Shown: positions 1-6,035 of the stretch, piece by piece
Layout: each line of letters opens with the position of its first letter
Numbering within the stretch: the first letter of the stretch is position 1
NCBI GenBank assembly: GCA_048173955.1
Contig: DBEYOB010000028.1
Location: 1 to 12,412 of the forward strand
Source: CAZUFB01 sp048173955
GTDB lineage: Bacteria; Actinomycetota; Coriobacteriia; Coriobacteriales; UMGS124
DNA: 12,412 nucleotides
Direction: 5' to 3'
The notes under the pieces: model-generated
What the model saw: only the letters and a program-made list of their open reading frames with translations
Databases searched by the model: none
What the model was told of the DNA's origin: nothing
Program-made: the position numbers and the translations under genes

Positions 1-45
1 GTCGACGGCCGCCCCGACGGGACCCGCGGCCGATGGGGCGCCCAC
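1..45 (-). CDS. Possible 5' end of a further gene, cut by the window edge
   Basis: On the minus strand a GTG at 43-45 opens a frame that runs 15 codons to the window edge without a stop. It would begin M-G-A-P-S-A-A-G-P-V. It lies 6 bases past the stop of the fakA-like gene, and only a weak TAGG stands in the ribosome-binding position. In related genomes recG often follows this type of gene, so it could be the start of recG, but 15 residues are too few to recognise a family. It may equally be plain intergenic DNA. Confidence 0.22.
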   Translation of the reverse strand, partial: MGAPSAAGPVGAAVD

Positions 46-51
46 GGCGGC

Positions 52-1689
52 CTACTCGAGCGAGAGGACGACGGGATAGAGCGGCTGCTCGCCGCGGTGG
101 GCGTCGATCTCGAGGTCGGGGACGGCGCGCTCGAGCGAGGCCGTGAGCGCGTCGAGCCCCTCCTGGTCGAGGTCGCACCCCGCGAGCACCGTCAGGGTGT
201 CGCCGTCGAGCTCGTCCTGCATCAGGCGGACCATGCGCACGGTGACGTCCTCGACGTCGCACCCCACCACGCGGATGGCGTCGTCGACGATGCCGATGAC
301 GTCGCCGCAGCGGATCGGCGTCCCGTCCGCGGCCTGGGAGTCGCGCACCGCGCGGGTGACCTCGCCGTCGTGGACCCCCTCGAGCGCGTCGGCCATGGCG
401 CGCGCGTTCTCTTCGAGGCCCGCGTCGGGGTCGAACGCGAACATGGCGGAGAACCCCTGGGGCACGCTGCGCGTCGGAACGACCGCCATGGGAAACGCCG
501 CCGCGCCGCACGCGGACTGCGCGGCCATGACGATGTTGCCGTTGTCGGGCAGCACGATGACCGCCTCGGCGTTCGCGCGCTCGGCGGCCTCGAGCAGGTC
601 GGCGGTCGAGGGGTTCATCGTCTGGCCGCCCTCGACGACGACGTCGACGCCCAGCGAGCGCAGGATCTCGGCCTGCCCCGACCCGGCCGCGACCGCGACG
701 ACGCCCAGTGGCTTCCGCGCCGCGCCGCCCGCCGCCTTGTCCTGGGCTATCTTCTCGGTGCGCTCGTGGGCCTCCATGTCCATGTTGTGGATGAACACCT
801 TGAAGACCTGGCCGAGGTCGAGCATGCGGGACAGGACGCGGTCGGGGCGGTCGGTGTGCACGTGGATCTTGTAGTCGGGGAAGGTCCCCACCAGAAGCTC
901 GCAGTCGCCCAAAGATGCCAAAAAGTCGCGCACGGCGTCCTCGTCGAAGGGGCGCGCCGCGTTGAAGAGGAACTCCGTGCAGTAGCGGAACTCCGAGCCC
1001 TCCCAGTCGTCGTTGAGCTCGATGTCGACCTTCGCGGTCGCCTGCGCCATGGCGCGGCTCGCCTGGCGCGAGCTCTGGGCGCGGCCGAGCGTCGCGTTGC
1101 AGAACGCCTCGAGGAACACCGCGAACCCGAACGCCCCGGAGTCGACGACGCCGTTCTCCTTGAGCACCGGCAGCAGGTCGGGCGTGCGTGCCACCGAGTC
1201 GAACGCCTCGGCGACGAGGGCGTCGAGCGTGTCCGCGAGGCCCGCCTTGCGCTTCTCGCACGCGTCGGCGGCCTTGCCCACGTCGCGCAGCACGGTCAGG
1301 ATGGTCCCCTCGACCGGCTTGCGCACGGCCTGGAACGCGACCTTGACCGCACGGCGGAACGCCGCCGCCACCTCGGGGGTGCCGACGGTGCCCTTGGCGT
1401 CGGCAAGCCCTTCGGACAGGCCGCGCAGGATCTGGCTCGTGATGACGCCCGAGTTGCCGCGCGCCCCCATCAGGGAGCCGTGCGTCACGGCGTGGGCGAC
1501 CTTGGCCATGGTCGCGTCGGGCGGCAGCTGCTCGAGCTCGCCGACCACCGTGGCGAGCGTCAGGGCCATGTTGGTGCCCGTGTCGCCGTCGGGGACGGGG
1601 AACACGTTGAGCCGGTTGATCTCCTCGCTGCGGTCCCTGACGGCCTGCGCGGCCGCCACGAAGCTGGAACGGACAGTCTGCTCTATCAT
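52..1689 (-). CDS. fakA: DAK2-domain fatty acid kinase subunit, FakA/YloV-like
   Basis: Probable ATP-binding catalytic subunit of the fatty-acid kinase that phosphorylates FakB-bound fatty acids so that exogenous acids can enter phospholipid synthesis. The 545-residue protein has an N-terminal DhaL/DAK2 domain (about 1-200) with the metal/ATP motif NVFPVPDGDTGTN at 28-40 (Asp34, Asp36) and GARGNSG at 75-81. The middle domain has Cys237 and the pair His276/His278 (HVHTD), equivalent to the zinc ligands of FakA. The C-terminal domain (about 325-545) is the DegV-like part typical of the family. I chose ATG at 1689 because GGAG lies 10 bases upstream; the GTG at 1698 is almost on top of that site. 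It follows the Asp23-family gene by 28 bases, so the two are probably cotranscribed. No fakB (DegV) gene is in view. The family call is firm; the fatty-acid substrate is inferred. Confidence 0.92.
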   Translation of the reverse strand: MIEQTVRSSFVAAAQAVRDRSEEINRLNVFPVPDGDTGTNMALTLATVVGELEQLPPDATMAKVAHAVTHGSLMGARGNSGVITSQILRGLSEGLADAKGTVGTPEVAAAFRRAVKVAFQAVRKPVEGTILTVLRDVGKAADACEKRKAGLADTLDALVAEAFDSVARTPDLLPVLKENGVVDSGAFGFAVFLEAFCNATLGRAQSSRQASRAMAQATAKVDIELNDDWEGSEFRYCTEFLFNAARPFDEDAVRDFLASLGDCELLVGTFPDYKIHVHTDRPDRVLSRMLDLGQVFKVFIHNMDMEAHERTEKIAQDKAAGGAARKPLGVVAVAAGSGQAEILRSLGVDVVVEGGQTMNPSTADLLEAAERANAEAVIVLPDNGNIVMAAQSACGAAAFPMAVVPTRSVPQGFSAMFAFDPDAGLEENARAMADALEGVHDGEVTRAVRDSQAADGTPIRCGDVIGIVDDAIRVVGCDVEDVTVRMVRLMQDELDGDTLTVLAGCDLDQEGLDALTASLERAVPDLEIDAHRGEQPLYPVVLSLE

Positions 1690-1717
1690 CGGGAACACTC
1701 TCCGTAGTCGGCCGGCT

Positions 1718-2080
1718 TTACGGCTCGCGTACCTTCATGCCGTCAACGTGCACGGCCACCTCGACGTCGTCGATCTGGGCGACGTCCTTCAGGACGAACT
1801 TCACGGCGTCGACGAGGTTCTGCGAGACCGCGGCGATGTTCACGCCGTACTCGAGCACCACGTGCAGCGCGACGGAGAGCCCACCGTCCTCGGCGCGCGC
1901 GACCTCGACGCCGCGGCGCAGGCGCTGGGCGGGCAGCAGGCCCGCGATGCCCTCCTGGACCGTGGCGGGCGCGGGCGCCGCCATGCCGACCACCCCGTAG
2001 CACCCTTTCGCCGCGTAGCCGACGAGGTCCGCGAGGACGTCGTCGGAGACGGTCAGACTCCCGTTGACCCTGGTGTCCAT
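1718..2080 (-). CDS. Asp23/Gls24 family envelope stress protein (YloU-like)
   Basis: A 120-residue DUF322/Asp23 protein. Family members are small, abundant cytoplasmic proteins linked to cell-envelope stress; in Staphylococcus Asp23 is tethered to the membrane by a partner, AmaP. Family features are the N-terminal GSLTVSDDVLADLVGYAA stretch (8-25), the central GCYGVVGM (26-33), the VALHVVLEYGVNI strand (70-82) and the C-terminal DVEVAVHVDGMKV (105-117). No signal peptide or membrane segment is visible. The ATG at 2080 is preceded by AAGGAG with a 6-base spacer; the frame extends further upstream, but that part is low-complexity and crosses a promoter-like element. It lies 28 bases before the fakA-like gene and downstream of rpmB, the order seen around yloU-yloV in Firmicutes. 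Its exact role here is unknown. Confidence 0.92.
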   Translation of the reverse strand: MDTRVNGSLTVSDDVLADLVGYAAKGCYGVVGMAAPAPATVQEGIAGLLPAQRLRRGVEVARAEDGGLSVALHVVLEYGVNIAAVSQNLVDAVKFVLKDVAQIDDVEVAVHVDGMKVREP

Positions 2081-2141
2081 ACGAAGCTCCTTACTGCTCG
2101 CCGCACCCCGCGGCGCGGCGTCCGTGCCCGGCCGTGGATTC

Positions 2142-2147
2142 AGTATA
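2142..2147 (-). promoter_or_regulatory. Possible -10 box for the asp23-fakA unit
   Basis: TATACT on the minus strand, 61 bases upstream of the Asp23-family ATG and downstream of the rpmB terminator, matches the sigma-70 -10 consensus at 5 of 6 positions. No convincing -35 box lies at the usual distance, since that DNA is almost pure G+C. The position just after a terminator makes a new promoter plausible, because the two downstream genes otherwise lack one. Confidence 0.45.
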
Positions 2148-2197
2148 CCCCGCCCCGACGGTCGCCCGCCAGCGGCGCGCGGCGCGGCCTCCCCGCA

Positions 2198-2224
2198 CAA
2201 AAAAGGCCTCCCGCAGGAGGCCTT
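2198..2224 (-). terminator. rpmB: Intrinsic terminator after rpmB
   Basis: Read on the minus strand, AAGGCCTCC, loop TGCG, GGAGGCCTT forms a perfect 9-bp stem (2203-2211 with 2216-2224) that runs straight into a T6 tract ending near 2199. It begins 25 bases after the rpmB stop codon. This is a textbook rho-independent terminator and should separate rpmB from the asp23-fakA pair. Confidence 0.93.
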
Positions 2225-2227
2225 CGT

Positions 2228-2239
2228 CCCATGCATGGG
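2228..2239. repeat. 12-bp perfect palindrome between rpmB stop and its terminator
   Basis: CCCATGCATGGG is self-complementary over all 12 bases and lies between the rpmB stop and the terminator stem. It could be a protein site or chance; no second copy was noticed in the window. Confidence 0.4.
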
Positions 2240-2248
2240 CACGGGTTC

Positions 2249-2437
2249 TTAGCCGCGCACGACCTTGCCGGCCTTGAGGCACTTGGTGCAGACCTTCATC
2301 TTGCGGCGCTCGCCGTCGACGACGACGTAGACGTCCTTGATGTTCGGGACGTGCCTACGGTTGGTGACGCGGTGGGAGTGGCTGATGGAGCGGCTGGCCA
2401 CCGGGTGCTTGCCGCAGACCTCGCAGACTCTCGACAT
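2249..2437 (-). CDS. rpmB: 50S ribosomal protein L28, zinc-binding type
   Basis: A 62-residue L28 of the large ribosomal subunit. It starts with the characteristic MSRVCEVCGKHP, continues with ISHSHRVTNRRHVPNI (18-33) and ends with KVCTKCLKAGKVVRG. Cys5/Cys8 and Cys50/Cys53 form two CxxC pairs, the zinc-binding (C+) form of L28. The ATG at 2437 is preceded by AAGGAG with an 8-base spacer; an upstream in-frame extension to 2473 has no such site and no family similarity. The gene has its own promoter (2504-2533) and terminator (2198-2224), so it is probably monocistronic. Keeping all four cysteines implies dependence on zinc; many genomes also carry a cysteine-free paralogue, not seen here. Confidence 0.97.
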   Translation of the reverse strand: MSRVCEVCGKHPVASRSISHSHRVTNRRHVPNIKDVYVVVDGERRKMKVCTKCLKAGKVVRG

Positions 2438-2503
2438 TTCGGAAACTCCTTCGCACAGTGTGATGCGCGGCATGGACCGCTAACTAGAATCGACAACCTC
2501 GGG

Positions 2504-2533
2504 AGTCTAGCACAGCATCGGGCCTTTGTGCAA
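2504..2533 (-). promoter_or_regulatory. rpmB: Promoter for rpmB
   Basis: On the minus strand TTGCAC (2528-2533), an 18-base spacer and TAGACT (2504-2509) form a sigma-70-like promoter. TGC directly before the -10 box gives an extended -10. Transcription would start near 2497, leaving a leader of about 60 bases before the L28 start codon. Confidence 0.6.
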
Positions 2534-2635
2534 AACTCCACATCCAATCGACGAAGCAGGGGTATGCTAATACAACAAAAGACGACAATCTATCCAATTT
2601 GTCAGCCATTGTTTATGAAGAGGTCTCCACAGGAG

Positions 2636-2663
2636 TCGACGCCCGGGGCCGAGCAGGCATAAT
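2636..2663 (+). promoter_or_regulatory. Promoter for the sqdB-like operon
   Basis: TCGACG (2636-2641) and CATAAT (2658-2663), separated by 16 bases, match the sigma-70 -35 and -10 consensus at 4 and 5 of 6 positions. They are the best candidate in the AT-richer gap. A start near 2670 would give a leader of about 117 bases before the ATG at 2787. Confidence 0.5.
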
Positions 2664-2680
2664 GGTAGGATCATTCCCGC

Positions 2681-2711
2681 CGGTCGCACCGACGCGACCG
2701 CGACATTTTTG
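2681..2711 (+). promoter_or_regulatory. Leader hairpin with T-run (possible attenuator)
   Basis: CGGTCGC (2681-2687) and GCGACCG (2694-2700) form a perfect 7-bp stem with a 6-base loop. CGACA and a T5 run (2706-2710) follow. It lies between the presumed transcription start and the sqdB-like ribosome binding site. The 5-base gap before the T-run makes it a weak terminator at best, so attenuation is only a possibility. Confidence 0.35.
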
Positions 2712-2786
2712 TAAGAAGAGAAGGTTGCAAGCGAGGGCGGCCCGGCGAGCGCGCGGTGGCCGCATCCGGAGAAGGAGGCACGGCCC

Positions 2787-3938
2787 ATGAGGATTATCGT
2801 GGCAGGCGGCGACGGGTTCTGCGGTTGGCCCACGGCGCTCTACCTGTCGAAGGCGGGTCACGACGTGACCATCGTCGACAACTTCGCGCGCCGCAAGATC
2901 GACCGGGAGCTGGGCACCGACTCGGTGACGCCCATCTACCCGCTCGCCGAGCGCGTCGCCGCGTGGAAGGAGGTCTCGGGCAAGGACATCGCCGTCTACG
3001 AGGGCGACCTCACCCACTACGACTTCCTCTCCGAAGTCTTCCGCCAGGTGCGCCCCGAGGCCTTCGTGCACTTCGCCGAGCAGCGCAGCGCCCCCTACTC
3101 CATGATCGACCGCGAGCACGCCGTCTACACTCACGACAACAACGTCATCGGCAACCTCAACGTGCTCTACGCCATCAAGGAGCACGCGCCCGAGTGCCAC
3201 CTCGTGAAGCTCGGCACCATGGGCGAGTACGGCCAGCCCAACATCGACATCGAGGAGGGCTACCTCACCGTCGAGCACAACGGCCGCACCGAGACGTTCC
3301 TCTACCCCAAGTCGCCGGGCTCGTTCTACCACCTCACCAAGGTCCACGACTCCAACAACATCTACTTCGCCTGCCGCACCTGGGGCATCCGCGCGACCGA
3401 CCTCAACCAGGGCGTCGTCTACAACGTCCACACGCCCGAGACGCTGCTCGACCCGCGCCTGGCGAACCGCTTCGACTACGACGGCGTGTTCGGCACCGCG
3501 CTCGACCGCTTCGTGGTCCAGGCGGCCGTGGGCCATCCCCTGACCGTCTACGGCCGCGGCGGCCAGACGCGCGGCTACATCAACATCCTCGACACGGTGC
3601 GCTGCATCCAGCTCGCCTGCGAGAACCCCGCCGAGCCCGGCAAGATGCGCGTCATGAACCAGATCACCGAGTGGTTCAGCGTCAACCAGCTCGCGCAGGC
3701 CGTCCAGCGCGTCGCCGCCAGCATGGGCATCGACGTGCAGATCGAGCACATGCCCAACCCCCGCGTCGAGCGCGAGGACGACCACTATTTCAACGTCGTG
3801 CACACCGCGCTTCCCGCCCTCGGCCTGGAGCCGCACCCGCTCGACGACGAGACGCTGGCGGCGCTCATCAAGACCGCCCAGGAGAACGCCGACCGCATCG
3901 ACGCCTCCGTCATCTGCAACTCCCCGTCCTGGAAGTAG
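2787..3938 (+). CDS. sqdB: UDP-sulfoquinovose synthase (SqdB/SQD1 family)
   Basis: Probable enzyme converting UDP-glucose and sulfite to UDP-sulfoquinovose, the head-group donor for the sulfolipid SQDG. The 383-residue protein is an extended short-chain dehydrogenase. It has the NAD-binding GGDGFCGW at 7-14, VDNFARR at 30-36, HFAEQRSAPYSMID at 95-108, the LGTMGEYG block at 142-149 and YHLTK at 181-185. Thr144, Tyr181 and Lys185 line up with the Thr145/Tyr182/Lys186 triad of plant SQD1. ATDLNQGVVY (203-212), YGRGGQTRGY (255-264) and PNPRVE (324-329) also match SQD1 almost word for word, which separates it from UDP-glucose epimerases. No signal peptide, so cytoplasmic. A strong AGGAGG lies 8 bases before the ATG. 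It heads a three-gene operon with a glycosyltransferase and a patatin-like lipase. Its sulfur source is not encoded in the window. Confidence 0.92.
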   Translation: MRIIVAGGDGFCGWPTALYLSKAGHDVTIVDNFARRKIDRELGTDSVTPIYPLAERVAAWKEVSGKDIAVYEGDLTHYDFLSEVFRQVRPEAFVHFAEQRSAPYSMIDREHAVYTHDNNVIGNLNVLYAIKEHAPECHLVKLGTMGEYGQPNIDIEEGYLTVEHNGRTETFLYPKSPGSFYHLTKVHDSNNIYFACRTWGIRATDLNQGVVYNVHTPETLLDPRLANRFDYDGVFGTALDRFVVQAAVGHPLTVYGRGGQTRGYINILDTVRCIQLACENPAEPGKMRVMNQITEWFSVNQLAQAVQRVAASMGIDVQIEHMPNPRVEREDDHYFNVVHTALPALGLEPHPLDDETLAALIKTAQENADRIDASVICNSPSWK

Positions 3939-3951
3939 CCGTTCCGGCCAC

Positions 3952-5133
3952 ATGAGAATCGCACTCGTCACAGAAACGTTCCTGCCGTCGGTCGACGGTG
4001 TGGTGACCAGGCTCACCCACACCGTCGACTGGCTCGCCGAGCACGGGCACGACCTCTGCGTCGTCGCCCCCGACCTGGGGGTCGACGACTACCGGGGCGT
4101 GCCCGTGCTCGGCGTGAAGGCGATCACCTGGCCGCTCTACAGGTCGCGGCCCTGGGGAACCCCCTCGCCGCGCGTCGCGCGCCACCTCGGCTCGTTCGCG
4201 CCCGATATCGTGCACGTCTGGCAGCCGGCGCTCGTCGGCATGCCGGCCGTCGCGTGGTGCACGCGCCGCGGCGTGCCGCTGGTCACCTCGTACCACACCG
4301 ACCTGTCGAGCTACCTCGACTACTACGGCCCGATGCGCGCCTTCAGGCCCCTGCTCGACTGGTACCAGCGCCGCGAGAACAACCTGGCCCCGCTCACCCT
4401 CGTCACGAGCCGCGCCATGCGCCGCAAGCTCGAGGCGACCGGGGTGCGCAACGTCGCGGTGCTGCCGCGCGGCGTCGACCTTGCGGCCCGCAGCCCGCGC
4501 TACGCGGACCTGCGGATGCGCGAGCGGCTCACCGGGGGGCACCCCGAGCGCCCCCTGCTCGTCTACGTCGGGCGCGTCTCGGCGGAGAAGGACCTCGAGA
4601 GCCTCGAGCCCGTCATCCGCTCCCATCCCGCATGGTCGCTCGCCGTCGTGGGCGACGGCCCCGCGCTCGGAAAGCTCAAGGAGCTGTTCGCCGGCACCCA
4701 GACCGTCTTCACGGGGTTCATGGGGGGCGAGGAGCTCTCCTCCGCGTTCGCCTCGGCCGACGCGTTCGTGTTCCCGAGCACGACCGAGACGCTGGGCCTC
4801 GTGATCCTCGAGTCGCAGGCGTCGGGCACGCCCGTCGTCGCGGCCGCGAGCCCGGCGACCGTCGAGCAGATCCGCGACGGCGACAACGGCCTGGTGTACG
4901 ACCCGCGCGACCCCTCCGCGCTCCCCTCCGCGCTCGAGCGCCTGCTCGCCGACCGGGAGCTTTCCGCGCGGATCGCCGAGCGGGGCCTCGCCGAGGCCCT
5001 TGAGAACGGCTGGGAGCGCGCCTCGGCCGCCGTGTACGACGCCTACGAGACGACGCTGGGGATGTACGCCGACGGCTGGAAGCCCCCGCATCGCCCCGGG
5101 AGGAACGTGCGGGGAAGGAAGGCGGCCCGATGA
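3952..5133 (+). CDS. sqdX: GT4 glycosyltransferase, probable sulfoquinovosyltransferase (SqdX/SQD2-like)
   Basis: Probable membrane-associated transferase moving sulfoquinovose from UDP-sulfoquinovose to diacylglycerol, the last step of SQDG synthesis. The 393-residue GT-B protein has an N-terminal domain with ALVTETFLPSVDGV (4-17) and SYHTD (113-117, His115). The C-terminal domain carries YVGRVSAEKDLESL (205-218) and VGDGP (233-237). An EX7E motif is present (Glu279, Glu287), within a segment typical of SQD2. The segment before GHPERPLLVYVGR also resembles SQD2. The basic tail (about 380-393) could hold it at the membrane. No transmembrane helix is obvious. It starts 13 bases after the sqdB-like stop without a strong ribosome site, suggesting coupled translation. 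Actinobacterial mannosyltransferases (PimB/MgtA) have a similar N-terminus and are the main alternative; the sqdB neighbour favours SqdX. Confidence 0.8.
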   Translation: MRIALVTETFLPSVDGVVTRLTHTVDWLAEHGHDLCVVAPDLGVDDYRGVPVLGVKAITWPLYRSRPWGTPSPRVARHLGSFAPDIVHVWQPALVGMPAVAWCTRRGVPLVTSYHTDLSSYLDYYGPMRAFRPLLDWYQRRENNLAPLTLVTSRAMRRKLEATGVRNVAVLPRGVDLAARSPRYADLRMRERLTGGHPERPLLVYVGRVSAEKDLESLEPVIRSHPAWSLAVVGDGPALGKLKELFAGTQTVFTGFMGGEELSSAFASADAFVFPSTTETLGLVILESQASGTPVVAAASPATVEQIRDGDNGLVYDPRDPSALPSALERLLADRELSARIAERGLAEALENGWERASAAVYDAYETTLGMYADGWKPPHRPGRNVRGRKAAR

Positions 5134-6011
5134 GCGCGGCGGAGGCGCGGATGCGCGCGGCGGGGCCGGTCTCCCTCGTCGTCGAGGGCGGCGGCATGCG
5201 CGGGTTCTTCGCGGGCGGTCTGCTCCAGGAGCTGCTCGAGGCGGGCGTGTCCTTCTCCTACGTCATCGGGGTCAGCTCGGGCGCCCTCGTGGCCGCCGCC
5301 TACACGTCGGGGTCCATCTCCCCCGACTTCGCGGCGATGGACCCCTCGCTTGCGAGCTTCGTCAACCCGAGGGGCCTCGTGCGGCCCCTCGAGGGCCTCG
5401 TGCGCACCGACCCCTTCATCGACGCCCTGGCGGGCGACTGTTGGGAGGGCGTGATGGCGTCGGGCTCCCGCCTGCTGATACCGGCGACCGACGCCGCGAC
5501 CGGCGAGCTCGTCTGGTGGGACCGGGACGACTTCGCCGCCGGCCCGCAGGCCCTGCGCGAGCGCATCGTCGCCTCGGCGAGCATCCCCTTCGTGATGCCG
5601 CAGGCCCGTGTCGACAGCCGCGTCTACGCCGACGGCGGCATACGCGACTCCATACCCCTCGACAAGGCGGAGGAGGACGGCTTCTCCCACCACGTCCTGG
5701 TCCTGTCGCGCCCGCGCGGCTACGTGAAGCCCCCGCAGCACCTCGAGCTGTACCTGCGCCACGTCCTCAAGCCCTACCCCGCCCTCAAGCGGGCCATGCT
5801 CAAGCGCCACGAGTACTACAACGTCTCGATCCGCCGCGTCGAGCGCGCCGAGGACGAAGGCCGCGCCTTCGTGTTCCGCATGGACGAGCAGAACCTGGGG
5901 CGCTTCGAGTGGTCCCCCGCAAAGTTCGAGGCGAGCTTCGAGGCCGGCAGGCGCTACGCCCGCAGGCGGCTCGGAGAGCTCGAGGAGTTTTTGGCGGGCG
6001 CGGGGCGCTAG
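5130..6011 (+). CDS. Patatin-like phospholipase/acyl hydrolase (YjjU-like)
   Basis: Serine lipid acyl hydrolase of the patatin family. In its 293 residues, EGGGMRGFFAGG (19-30) forms the oxyanion-hole loop, GVSSG (47-51) carries the nucleophile Ser49, and YADGG (166-170) carries the catalytic Asp168, giving the complete Ser-Asp dyad. The C-terminal part, from about 200, resembles the small domain that follows patatin in YjjU-type proteins. No signal peptide or membrane segment is visible, so it probably acts on the inner face of the membrane. Its ATG overlaps the glycosyltransferase stop (ATGA, 4 bases), with a purine-rich GGGGAAGGAAGG upstream, so translation is coupled. Being the third gene of an apparent sulfolipid operon suggests it deacylates or remodels SQDG or another glycolipid, but the substrate cannot be read from the sequence. 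Confidence 0.92.
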   Translation: MSAAEARMRAAGPVSLVVEGGGMRGFFAGGLLQELLEAGVSFSYVIGVSSGALVAAAYTSGSISPDFAAMDPSLASFVNPRGLVRPLEGLVRTDPFIDALAGDCWEGVMASGSRLLIPATDAATGELVWWDRDDFAAGPQALRERIVASASIPFVMPQARVDSRVYADGGIRDSIPLDKAEEDGFSHHVLVLSRPRGYVKPPQHLELYLRHVLKPYPALKRAMLKRHEYYNVSIRRVERAEDEGRAFVFRMDEQNLGRFEWSPAKFEASFEAGRRYARRRLGELEEFLAGAGR

Positions 6012-6027
6012 GGCCGCCGCCCGCGCC
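5997..6027. terminator. GC-rich hairpin between convergent genes (weak terminator candidate)
   Basis: GGCGCGGG (5997-6004) pairs with CCCGCGCC (6020-6027), an 8-bp stem with a 15-base loop that contains the patatin-gene stop. An 11-base direct repeat, GCGGGGCGCTA, brackets the gap (6000-6010 and 6028-6038). No T-run follows on either strand, so intrinsic termination is doubtful. Confidence 0.3.
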
Positions 6028-6035
6028 GCGGGGCG

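Larger units (their letters stand above)
2438..2786. other. Divergent regulatory region between rpmB and the sqdB-like gene
   Basis: This 349-base gap separates divergently transcribed rpmB (minus) and the sqdB-like gene (plus). The central part (about 2540-2640) is clearly richer in A+T than the surrounding coding DNA. It holds one promoter facing each way plus a leader hairpin for the plus-strand operon. No coding region with a credible start and ribosome binding site was seen, and no tRNA. Confidence 0.7.

Noticed and set aside
97..1707. Long plus-strand open frame opposite the fakA-like gene
   Set aside because: Its translation is Arg/Val/Ala/Asp/His-rich with no family motifs. It is the expected antisense shadow of a GC-rich gene, while the minus strand carries a clear DAK2 protein.
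2081..2242. Upstream extension of the Asp23-family frame (54 extra codons)
   Set aside because: The added part is low-complexity, covers the TATACT box and runs to the rpmB terminator, while the ATG at 2080 has an AAGGAG at ideal distance.
2613..4022. Minus-strand 469-codon frame opposite the sqdB-like gene
   Set aside because: Low-complexity Val/Leu/Asp/Gly translation without recognisable domains; it is antisense to a well-conserved enzyme.
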